Program-made: the position numbers and the translations under genes
Notes under the pieces: generated by a model
Told to the model about the DNA's origin: nothing
What the model saw: the letters and a program-made list of their open reading frames with translations, nothing else
The model's database searches: none
Shown here: in pieces, positions 24,985 through 32,760 of the stretch
How the letters are laid out: every line of letters starts with the position of its first letter
Position numbering within the stretch: position 1 is the stretch's first letter
Assembly (NCBI GenBank): GCA_944325905.1
Contig: CALVBY010000004.1
Location: 1-47,514, forward strand
DNA length: 47,514 bases
Origin: Candidatus Gastranaerophilales bacterium
GTDB taxonomy: Bacteria > Cyanobacteriota > Vampirovibrionia > Gastranaerophilales > Gastranaerophilaceae
Direction of reading: 5' to 3'

Positions 24985-26463
24985 CTATATCTCGCCCAAT
25001 ACCTCTACTTTATAATTACAACCAATTTCCTCATTTGCTAAAACAACAATATTATGAATGTATAGAGACAAAAGTCCGAAAAATAATTGTCTATATTCCA
25101 TAGGAACAAGTAATTTAGGACAATCAATACCCAACTTTTTAGACTGCTTTAAAATCTTATTAGCAATTTTTTCTGCAAATTCGCCATCAATTTTTACAAC
25201 TGAATCATCACCGTCTTCGCAACTAAGAAAAATTTCTTCAAAAGTCTTATCTGACAATTCAAATGCACTTATTGAGCCATCTTCATTTTCATATTTTTTA
25301 CAAATTTTATTTGAAAGAGCTAAACGTATCTTCTTTAATAAGTCAGCCTTAAAACTATCTTCCGCATAGTCATTGATTTTTTCAAATATATATATCAAAT
25401 CTTTTATTGAAACATTTTCTCTAACTAAACTTGTTAAAATAAATCGTAAATCAGCAAGCGAAATTACATCAGGAACCACATTTTCGACCAAAAATGGATT
25501 GTAATTATTAACCACATCTATATATTTGTCCAAATCCTCATAATCCAGAAGATCATCTACATATTTAACAGCAACATATTCAAGAGCCCTTGCAATATAT
25601 TCGGAACCCATAAGCCCATGGTACCAAAAATCTTTTGTCTTTTCTTTTTCTATCCAAACAATCTTCTTTCCGGTAATTTTATCTACATCATAAATAGAAT
25701 TTTTAATTTTCTTTTCCAAATTCAATTCATCGACATAAAACATCAAATGATTAGGATATATCATTGCTTTAAAAACTTCCATACCTCTGACTTTAATAGA
25801 AAATTCATAAGGATTAAGATTTTCATCATCCTTAAAAATAATCTTAGGAATAACATACCCCAATTCTTCTGTTAGCTTAAGTCGGGATTTTACAGTCTCA
25901 GCAATCAATTCCTCTTCTTGAGAATCTCTGTCATCATCTACATATCCCAAAAGCTCCTCGCTCAAATTTATAGATAACTTTTCTTCTCCTAATTTTGCAT
26001 ACATTACATCCGGAGATGTTGCTTTAGCCAATTTTGATTTTAAATCTTCCAACTCTTTTAAACCAGCTGAAATTTTATCATTAAGACGTTTTCGACTTGT
26101 GGAAGCAGGATCCGCACCATCCAGTTCCAATTTAATTTTGGCAATTTTTTCCTTTTGACTTCTTATTTTGGATTGCAAATCCAAACAAGTTTCATATGGA
26201 GAAAGTTTTGGTGAAAGCATTTTTTCCATCTGCGTTTTAAAATTAGAAATATTTATAACATCAGCATCTGAGCCATCGTTTAGTGCTTTTGCTTCCGTCA
26301 TAAAGATGCAATTATAAACAAAACCCTCATCGGATTCTACTTCCTGCATACTGTACAATTCCCAACCATTCATTGACATTTCATTCAACAAATTTTGCAA
26401 ATCTTGTACATTTTCACTTGAACAGGTTTTTACAATATATTGCATCTTATTTTTGTTAAACAT
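24985..26463 (-). CDS. Soluble FlhA C-terminal-domain protein (FHIPEP family) with DUF4177-like N-terminus
   Basis: 492 aa from ATG 26463, set by the SD AGGGGAAG; an upstream start at 26487 would overlap udp. A small alpha/beta domain (residues 5-60, DUF4177-like: NLLNEMSMNGWELYSMQEV) and a coiled coil (about 90-147) are followed from about 162 to the end by the cytoplasmic domain of FlhA/SctV. Evidence: EELGYVIPKIIFKDDENLNP, KVRGMEV, KKIVWIE, PFLVENVVPDVISLADLR (323-340) and LVRENVSIKDLIYIFEKI. In flagella this domain forms the ring that docks export chaperones. The 8-TM N-terminal half is absent. It lies between udp and malQ. Confidence 0.8.
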   Translation of the reverse strand: MFNKNKMQYIVKTCSSENVQDLQNLLNEMSMNGWELYSMQEVESDEGFVYNCIFMTEAKALNDGSDADVINISNFKTQMEKMLSPKLSPYETCLDLQSKIRSQKEKIAKIKLELDGADPASTSRKRLNDKISAGLKELEDLKSKLAKATSPDVMYAKLGEEKLSINLSEELLGYVDDDRDSQEEELIAETVKSRLKLTEELGYVIPKIIFKDDENLNPYEFSIKVRGMEVFKAMIYPNHLMFYVDELNLEKKIKNSIYDVDKITGKKIVWIEKEKTKDFWYHGLMGSEYIARALEYVAVKYVDDLLDYEDLDKYIDVVNNYNPFLVENVVPDVISLADLRFILTSLVRENVSIKDLIYIFEKINDYAEDSFKADLLKKIRLALSNKICKKYENEDGSISAFELSDKTFEEIFLSCEDGDDSVVKIDGEFAEKIANKILKQSKKLGIDCPKLLVPMEYRQLFFGLLSLYIHNIVVLANEEIGCNYKVEVLGEI

Positions 26464-26473
26464 TATTCTTCCC

Positions 26474-27244
26474 CTATTTCTTGTCACTTGAGATAAGAAT
26501 TTTTATGGCTTCTATTGCCGTTTTGATAGCTTTATCAGTATCATGAACTACAGGGTTTTCCAGATTTTGTTTTTCTCTTTCTTGATTTGCAACAACTAAA
26601 AATACAGAACCAACCTTAACTCTCAAGAAACTTGCAACTATAAACAATGCTGCAGATTCCATCTCTGAAGCCAAGCACCCCATACGCTTCCATGCTTCCC
26701 ACTTTTCGGTTAACTCATAACTTACAGGCATTCTATCCGGGTTATGTTGTCCATAAAAAGAATCCTTGCATTGAACTACACCTACATGTTTTTCGTATCC
26801 CAGAGCAGATGCTGCACTAACAAGAGAATTGACTATATCTAAGTTTGCTACAGCAGGATATTCAACGGGCGCATATTCTTTGCTTGTACCTTCCATTCTA
26901 ATAGCACCCGTTGCAATAACCACATCGCCACCTTTTACATCAATATCAATGCCACCGCAAGTACCTACACGAATAAATGTATCTGCACCAACATTTACCA
27001 GTTCCTCCAACGCGATTGCTGCAGACGGACCACCTATACCGGTTGAAGTTACACTAACCTTTTCTCCGCACAGATACCCGGTATACGTTGTATACTCACG
27101 GTTATCGGCTACCAATTTGGCATCGTCAAAATATTCAGCAATTTTTTTGCAACGTTTTGGATCACCGGGCAAAATAACATATTTACCCACGTCACCCTCT
27201 TTTAATCCTATATGATACTGAGTTCCATCTGCTGAATATTTCAT
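26474..27244 (-). CDS. udp: Uridine phosphorylase (PNP/UDP family 1)
   Basis: 256 aa. It cleaves uridine with phosphate to uracil and ribose-1-phosphate for salvage. [20 protein letters not shown] opens the protein. [19 protein letters not shown] and [10 protein letters not shown] form the phosphate and ribose sites, and [14 protein letters not shown] is the nucleoside-binding Met-Glu motif. Length and motifs fit Udp better than DeoD, but other nucleoside specificity is possible. The SD AGGAGAG precedes the ATG. It is third in a minus-strand series bamA-skp-udp, with 12 nt between skp and udp. Confidence 0.9.
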   Translation of the reverse strand: MKYSADGTQYHIGLKEGDVGKYVILPGDPKRCKKIAEYFDDAKLVADNREYTTYTGYLCGEKVSVTSTGIGGPSAAIALEELVNVGADTFIRVGTCGGIDIDVKGGDVVIATGAIRMEGTSKEYAPVEYPAVANLDIVNSLVSAASALGYEKHVGVVQCKDSFYGQHNPDRMPVSYELTEKWEAWKRMGCLASEMESAALFIVASFLRVKVGSVFLVVANQEREKQNLENPVVHDTDKAIKTAIEAIKILISSDKK

Positions 27245-27256
27245 AAACTCTCCTTA

Positions 27257-27715
27257 TTAGTATTTACCATTTTTAAGCTTTTGTATAACAAGGTCAGTTA
27301 CATCCAAACCGCCAACAAATATAACTCTGTAATCAACTATAGCATCAAGTTTTTGCTCTACCATTACATCTTTTGTTGCAGCCTGAATTTTGTTATATAT
27401 TTGTTCTTCTTTTGACATTTTCAACTTCAAATAGGCTTCTTCTTTTGCCTTGAATTCGCGAGCAGTTGCATCTTCAAAATTTTTCTTTTTCAATGGCGTA
27501 TCCAAAGACTTATACTGTTTTTCTTTATCTACCATATACTGTTGAAGTTCCAAACCTTTAGCATCAACTTCTTTAACCGCTTGAATAGCAAAAGAATAGT
27601 TTTCTTGAACTTTTTGGTAGTTAACAAAACCAATACCTGCAGCCTCAACCTTCATTGAAAAAGCTGCTAAAACTGCTAATGTTGCAGTCAAGGTTGCTAA
27701 TCCTAATTTTTTCAT
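27257..27715 (-). CDS. OmpH/Skp family periplasmic chaperone
   Basis: 152 aa with a clear signal peptide (MKKLGLATLTATLAVLAAF, cleavage near VEA-AG). The mature part begins IGFVNYQKVQENYSF, the usual Skp opening, then forms a long helical hairpin rich in Lys/Glu (residues 45-120). It ends VDYRVIFVGGLDVTDLVIQKL, the family's closing motif. Skp holds unfolded outer-membrane proteins in the periplasm for BamA. It lies 17 nt downstream of bamA, the classic arrangement, with the SD AAGGAGG. Confidence 0.9.
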   Translation of the reverse strand: MKKLGLATLTATLAVLAAFSMKVEAAGIGFVNYQKVQENYSFAIQAVKEVDAKGLELQQYMVDKEKQYKSLDTPLKKKNFEDATAREFKAKEEAYLKLKMSKEEQIYNKIQAATKDVMVEQKLDAIVDYRVIFVGGLDVTDLVIQKLKNGKY

Positions 27716-27732
27716 GTTAATAATCCTCCTTA

Positions 27733-29724
27733 TTAATACAATAAATCACCTACACCAAATGTAAAGTAACCGTTTTCGGAACCATTTCTACCCGGATTGG
27801 TAAGCGGAATACCATAATCGATTGACAAAGGTCCCATTCCCGGTATATACAATTTTAAACCAACACCTGCTGATACAGCATACATAGGTCTGTCATACAA
27901 AATATCCGATACGTTCCCATCGAAAACTTTACCCGCATCAACAAACATTGTGAATCTTATGTTATTAAGAAATTTAATTCTTGTTCTATCAACAAAAGGA
28001 ATTGGCGTTGCAAACTCAGCAGAACCCATTACAAAGGCGTTACCGGTACCTACACCGCTCATTTTAAAACCTCTGATTGTGTATGGACCACCTAAACGAT
28101 ATGCCATAACTTCAGGCATATTATCACCGTGGATTTTGCCTCCGGCCTTCGCAGTAAATGATAATGATGATTTTTTACCGATAGGTATATATTGCTTAAC
28201 CATACCTGTCAATTTACCGTGAGTTTTATCAAATCCGTCAAGACCAATTTCTTCATCAAATCTTATACTTGCTAAAGTTCCATGTCTTGTAACGGTAGCT
28301 GAATCACGTGTATCGTAAATCAAAGCAGGGCTTAATGACATAAATAAACCGCCTTCAAGTTGTTTTGCACGTTCACTTATAGGAATGTTATATTTATTGT
28401 ATAAGCTTGCAATTTTATTAAAATCACCTTCTTTTACATTAATATTTTCAACACCTAAAGAAAATGTCGCATTAGCGTGTTTATTACTCTTTATACGATG
28501 TGCAACAGTAACCTCAGCACCAATTCTTTGTTCAATGGCCAACGGAACCTGATAACTACCAAAATCCCTGAAAAATACTTTCGACATCAATGAATTATCT
28601 GCATTAATAAAATAAGGCTCGTAAAAACTCAACTCTGCCTGAATATTCATATGATCCTTTACAGAAGAATCATTCAATATTACACCGGTACCAACCAAAC
28701 CATTTAATGCCAAACGTTGATTACGACCCATAAAGTTGTTATCAGCAATACCTAAAGACCCAAAAACACCGGTAACAGTATCTATACCACCACCAACCGA
28801 AACACTGGCAGTTCTCTGTTCTTCAACTTTAATAGTAACATCATAAGAATCCGGATCTTCTTCAGTTGGCTCTATTTCTCGAGTAACATCTTTAAATGCT
28901 TGAGATGCATATAACCTCACCAAATCTTCTTTAATAAGGTTTTCGTTATAAATCATGCCAGGTTCTGTCAAAACATTACGCTCGATAACATAATCTTTTG
29001 TCTTTTCGTTACCCTCAATCATGATTTTATTGATAGTACCTTCTTTTATAGCGATATTTATTGTTCCATCCGGATCGTCCGTAACAGATTCAACTCTTGC
29101 TAAAATGTAACCTTTAGAAGAATAAACATCTTGAATATCGTATATAGCTTGATTTATCTGCGCAACATTTTGCGGCTTTCCTTTCATAGGTAAAAGACAA
29201 TCCAAAATTTCTTCTGTTGAAACCACCGTATTTCCTTCAACCGTAAAATCTTTTACCGGCAAATTTTCTTCTAATATAATTTTTAAAGTAACCGTACCAT
29301 CCGGGTTATTAACAGGAATAGCTTTCATATTCTCTGAAAAATAGCCGAGTTGATATATAGCTTTCAAATCTGTTTGAACAATATCTCTGCTGTATGCTGA
29401 ACCTTTTTGCAAAGTCATTTTATCAATAATGTCTTTAGGGTCTAAAGCATTTACACCGTATAATTCAATATCTTTTATTATTTTTTGTTCTTTATTTACA
29501 GCCTGTTCCGGATTAGCTTCTTTATGTATTTCTGTTGCTTGAGTAGAAGTTTCTTCGGCTTTAGGTGCTTCCTCTTCAATTTTTTGGACTTCTTGCTTAT
29601 CCTGAACATCAGGGTCTATACTTTTTCTACCCCAAAAATCACCTATAGCAAAAGCATTAAGGGGAAATGCAAATAGCAAAAATAGGGTTACTATTAACTT
29701 ATAAAATTTTTTATGAAAAATCAA
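27733..29724 (-). CDS. bamA: Outer membrane protein assembly factor BamA (Omp85)
   Basis: 663 aa. A TTG start at 29724 follows AAGGA; I find no in-frame ATG. Signal peptide FYKLIVTLFLLFAFPLNAFA, then a Glu-rich linker (about 30-75), then about three POTRA repeats (KDIELYGVNALDPKDIIDK; VKDFTVEGNTVVSTEEIL; INKIMIEGNEKTKDYVI). A 16-strand barrel region follows, with the Omp85 signature YTIRGFKM near 550 and a terminal aromatic strand (YFTFGVGDLLY). It inserts beta-barrels into the outer membrane. Fewer POTRAs than in E. coli, as in cyanobacterial Omp85. TATAAT-type sequences lie just upstream. Confidence 0.93.
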   Translation of the reverse strand: MIFHKKFYKLIVTLFLLFAFPLNAFAIGDFWGRKSIDPDVQDKQEVQKIEEEAPKAEETSTQATEIHKEANPEQAVNKEQKIIKDIELYGVNALDPKDIIDKMTLQKGSAYSRDIVQTDLKAIYQLGYFSENMKAIPVNNPDGTVTLKIILEENLPVKDFTVEGNTVVSTEEILDCLLPMKGKPQNVAQINQAIYDIQDVYSSKGYILARVESVTDDPDGTINIAIKEGTINKIMIEGNEKTKDYVIERNVLTEPGMIYNENLIKEDLVRLYASQAFKDVTREIEPTEEDPDSYDVTIKVEEQRTASVSVGGGIDTVTGVFGSLGIADNNFMGRNQRLALNGLVGTGVILNDSSVKDHMNIQAELSFYEPYFINADNSLMSKVFFRDFGSYQVPLAIEQRIGAEVTVAHRIKSNKHANATFSLGVENINVKEGDFNKIASLYNKYNIPISERAKQLEGGLFMSLSPALIYDTRDSATVTRHGTLASIRFDEEIGLDGFDKTHGKLTGMVKQYIPIGKKSSLSFTAKAGGKIHGDNMPEVMAYRLGGPYTIRGFKMSGVGTGNAFVMGSAEFATPIPFVDRTRIKFLNNIRFTMFVDAGKVFDGNVSDILYDRPMYAVSAGVGLKLYIPGMGPLSIDYGIPLTNPGRNGSENGYFTFGVGDLLY

Positions 29725-29820
29725 GAATCCGGATTCCTTAAAACTTCTACTATCCTCAACAAAATTATATCACAAACCCCTAAAAAAACAAAGAAAAATC
29801 ATCTATTTACACGGCATTTT

Positions 29821-30633
29821 TTATAGCTCTAAAACCCGCTTGTAGACATCATTTTTATTAACATTGTAAAGCGATGATAAAATTATTGAAATTTCTTTTG
29901 CTTTAAAATTTTTATTTAGGAGAATTTTAATCTTTTCATCCAGGTCAAAATCAATATTTTCAACACTTTCACAGAACACCATGCCAACTATTTCACCTTT
30001 TATCGGATTTTTGGTGAAATGTTCAATAACATTTGTTATTTCATCCGAAATAACTTCTTCAAAAACTTTTGTTAATTCTCTACCAATAGCGACAGAACAA
30101 TTTGGCCTAATCTCTCTGATAAATTCCAATGTTTTCATAATTCTATTTGGAGATTCATAAAAAACAACATCACAGTCTTTGTTTTTTATAAAAATAGACT
30201 CAATCTGCGGCTGAGATTTGGGTAGAAAACCTACAAAGAGAAACTCTTCTGATTCTCTTGAAATCTGGGACAAAAAGGTTGCAATGGCATTTGCACCGGG
30301 TAACGCAGTAATCTTAAAATTATTTTCCCTCAATTCTCTGACAATTACAGACCCCGGGTCACATATCAAAGGGGTTCCAGCATCAGACACAAGTGCAATT
30401 TTTTTACCCTCATTTAGAATATTCAAAAACAAATCCACACGTTCCTTTTCATTAAATTTGTGATAAGAAATACATTTTGTTTTAATGCCAAAATGATTGA
30501 GAAGCTTTTGCGTAACTCTCATATCCTCGCAAGCGATGATATCCACCGATTTTAAAATATCAATGGCTCTGTTTGTAATATCACCTAAATTTCCAATAGG
30601 TGTCGGAACTACGTAGAAATCGTATTCTTTCAT
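29821..30633 (-). CDS. rsmI: 16S rRNA (cytidine-1402-2'-O)-methyltransferase RsmI
   Basis: 270 aa, tetrapyrrole-methylase fold. The hallmark VPTPIGNLGDITNRAIDIL opens it, followed by ACEDMRVTQKLLNHFGI, LVSDAGTPLICDPGSVIV, LPGANAIATFLSQIS and VFYESPNRI. It methylates the ribose of C1402 in the decoding centre. TAGAAT lies exactly 6 nt before the ATG (30645-30640) and no SD is visible, so a leaderless transcript is likely. Confidence 0.95.
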   Translation of the reverse strand: MKEYDFYVVPTPIGNLGDITNRAIDILKSVDIIACEDMRVTQKLLNHFGIKTKCISYHKFNEKERVDLFLNILNEGKKIALVSDAGTPLICDPGSVIVRELRENNFKITALPGANAIATFLSQISRESEEFLFVGFLPKSQPQIESIFIKNKDCDVVFYESPNRIMKTLEFIREIRPNCSVAIGRELTKVFEEVISDEITNVIEHFTKNPIKGEIVGMVFCESVENIDFDLDEKIKILLNKNFKAKEISIILSSLYNVNKNDVYKRVLEL

Positions 30634-30659
30634 ACAGATATTCTAACATAAATATTACA

Positions 30660-31433
30660 TCACTTTTCATTCAAATATTTAAAACTGCAACCTGCTCCGG
30701 GTGCTTCATACAAGGCATCAACAGAGCTTCCAGAAGTTTTACCAATATCAGCTGCACAATCCTGATAGCCTCTAATTTCGGTTTGTGTTCCTTCCGCACC
30801 ATAGGGTCTAAAATATAAATCTTCAATATATTGAACATTGTAATAATTTCCGCTTTTTGTCATACTTATCGCGTATACATCTTTACCTATAACATTAGGG
30901 CCACCATTAAAATTATTAACATCAACCACAATAGTCAAACCACTCCATAATCCGCCAAAATATATTGATGCACCATTTTTTAATAATACAGCTTTCTTAT
31001 TAAAATCATATGCATTTAATTTTCCACCAGCCAAAGTTGTGTACCTGGAATAAATGTTTGCTACGCCTGACCATTTATATTTAATTTGGTAATCCTTATA
31101 ATGTGCATAGTTATCACATATATTGTTATCAAAATCTTTACTTACACCACAAGTATCTACAACATGAACATGTTTTAAAATTTCCTCAATAAACTCTCTT
31201 GTTGGATCGTAATTATTGAGTTCTGATGCTACCATTTTAGGATTTTCAGCAACTGTTAATTTAAATGCATTATTTAAGATGGCGTAACATTCCTTCCATT
31301 TAACATGGAATTGGCGTTCCTGTATTTTACTAACCAATGTCGGAATTGTCATTGCTGCAACTATTCCAACAATTGCAAGTGTTATCAATACCTCTGATAA
31401 TGTAAAACCACTTTTAAAAATGTAATCCTTCAT
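30660..31433 (-). CDS. Pilin-like protein with type IV prepilin leader (1)
   Basis: 257 aa from ATG 31433. MKDYIFKSGFTLSEVLITLAIVGIVAA (by position, residues 1-27) is a prepilin leader cleaved before Phe and N-methylated, with the conserved Glu five residues on. The rest is a polar, Tyr/Asn-rich periplasmic domain with several Cys (VDTCGVS, NNICDNY, DCAADIG, GAGCSFKY) that could form disulfides. It may be a pilus or pseudopilus component retracted by PilT. A consensus promoter TTGACA-N17-TATAAT ends 6 nt before the ATG. The upstream ATG 31460 lies inside that promoter and is disfavoured. Confidence 0.85.
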   Translation of the reverse strand: MKDYIFKSGFTLSEVLITLAIVGIVAAMTIPTLVSKIQERQFHVKWKECYAILNNAFKLTVAENPKMVASELNNYDPTREFIEEILKHVHVVDTCGVSKDFDNNICDNYAHYKDYQIKYKWSGVANIYSRYTTLAGGKLNAYDFNKKAVLLKNGASIYFGGLWSGLTIVVDVNNFNGGPNVIGKDVYAISMTKSGNYYNVQYIEDLYFRPYGAEGTQTEIRGYQDCAADIGKTSGSSVDALYEAPGAGCSFKYLNEK

Positions 31434-31439
31434 AACCGA

Positions 31440-31468
31440 ATTATAATTTAACGAACTCATACTGTCAA
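31440..31468 (-). promoter_or_regulatory. Consensus promoter of pilin-like gene 1
   Basis: On the minus strand TTGACA (31468-31463), exactly 17 nt, and TATAAT (31445-31440) are a perfect sigma70 match, with the ATG 6 nt downstream. Further upstream a 9-bp inverted repeat (31488-31496 with 31512-31520) contains an SD-like AGGAG followed by an 8-codon ORF. Confidence 0.75.
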
Positions 31469-31586
31469 ACTCATCGCTATTATTAGCTAGGAGAATTGTC
31501 TTCCTTGATACATTCTCCTAATTTTATCCCATAATCATCTCTTTCAGAGTGACATACTATCATAGAATTTTGTTTTATTTAAATAA

Positions 31587-32744
31587 TCAATTAAAAAGAT
31601 ATTCAAATCTACCTTTTAGATTATCTAAAATTTCTTTATAATCAACAGACACAGGTGTTGGTTTAGAAGTTTTAATTACATCCAAAAAAACTCTCGTATG
31701 CAGCGGTTTTTTATTATCCAGAAAATAGATACTTTCTGCAACATCTTCTCTTGCAGGGACGATAAGCCCGCTTGCTGCGAATTTTTCAATACTTCTTTTA
31801 GAGGCCAAAAAATCGACCAATTTTCTAGCCTCAGGCTTATGTTTTGAAGATTTGGCAATTGCCCAACCTGACGCATCCAATGGTACTATACTACCCCTAT
31901 CGCCACTTGGGAAATTTACGACATCCCAATCAAAATCTGCCTCTTCACGATATTTTGGGACCAACCAACGACCAGAAAGCTGCATCGCAAGCTTACCTTG
32001 CAAAAACATCTGTGCCATAGTAGCACTTGCACTTTCCTCTCTCAAAGGAGCAACATGATATTTTTTGCGCAAATCAGCATAAAAGTTTAATCCCTTTTTG
32101 CTTGCGGCATCATCAATTATGAGCCTTGACAGGTCATCCGCTAAGATCCCCCCGCCCTCACTCATAAGATATGGAAGGTAGAACAAAGTATCTTCTTCAA
32201 AACTTATTCCAAATATTCCATCTCGTGTCAAAGATTTAGCCGTTTTAAGAAAATCCGAAAAAGTCCAGTTTTCTTGTGGATATTTTACCCCATACCTGTC
32301 AAAAATATCTTTATTATAGAAAATAACAAGATTAGATATATCTCTTGGCACGGCATAAAGAGTATTTCCCCAAGACAAAGCCTCTAAAGACTTTTTATAA
32401 AAATTGTTATCAGCCTGCAAAGGTTCCAACAAACCCGCATTTGCATATATCGGCAAATAATGATTATTTATAAAAATAACATCAGGCGCGGTGTTTGATG
32501 CAAACAAAAGATGAATTTTTTGAAAATAATTTTGAGGTATATGCATAAGATCAACTCTTATATCTGGATTTTCAACTTCAAATTCATCCAAAAGCGGTTT
32601 CAATATATCGACTTCTGATTTAGAACCCCAACTTGCAAATTGTATGACCGTACTATTGTCTTGATGTTTATTTTGACCAATATAAACAAAGCACAGAAAA
32701 AAAACTCCTAATATCCCTAAAATTATTAAAATCTTTTTAAGCAT
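31587..32744 (-). CDS. Extracellular solute-binding protein, family 1 (UgpB/MalE-like)
   Basis: 385 aa. An N-terminal hydrophobic segment (residues 3-22, ILIILGILGVFFLCFVYIG) lacks a good lipobox or cleavage site, so it may stay membrane-anchored. The mature part follows the family 1 pattern: TVIQFASWGSKSEVDILKPLLDEFE, APDVIFINNHYLP, LYAVPRDISNLVIFYNKDIFDRYG and LSGRWLVPKYRE. It would capture a sugar or glycerophosphodiester for a CUT1 ABC importer. The nearest ATPase of that type is at 13863; no permeases are in the window. SD GGAG 6 nt before ATG. Confidence 0.88.
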   Translation of the reverse strand: MLKKILIILGILGVFFLCFVYIGQNKHQDNSTVIQFASWGSKSEVDILKPLLDEFEVENPDIRVDLMHIPQNYFQKIHLLFASNTAPDVIFINNHYLPIYANAGLLEPLQADNNFYKKSLEALSWGNTLYAVPRDISNLVIFYNKDIFDRYGVKYPQENWTFSDFLKTAKSLTRDGIFGISFEEDTLFYLPYLMSEGGGILADDLSRLIIDDAASKKGLNFYADLRKKYHVAPLREESASATMAQMFLQGKLAMQLSGRWLVPKYREEADFDWDVVNFPSGDRGSIVPLDASGWAIAKSSKHKPEARKLVDFLASKRSIEKFAASGLIVPAREDVAESIYFLDNKKPLHTRVFLDVIKTSKPTPVSVDYKEILDNLKGRFEYLFN

Positions 32745-32760
32745 TTACACTCCGGAAATA

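Noticed and set aside
29485-29676. Plus-strand Phe-rich open frame opposite bamA
   Set aside because: It is the reverse shadow of the Glu/Lys-rich linker and signal peptide of bamA, with no start signal.
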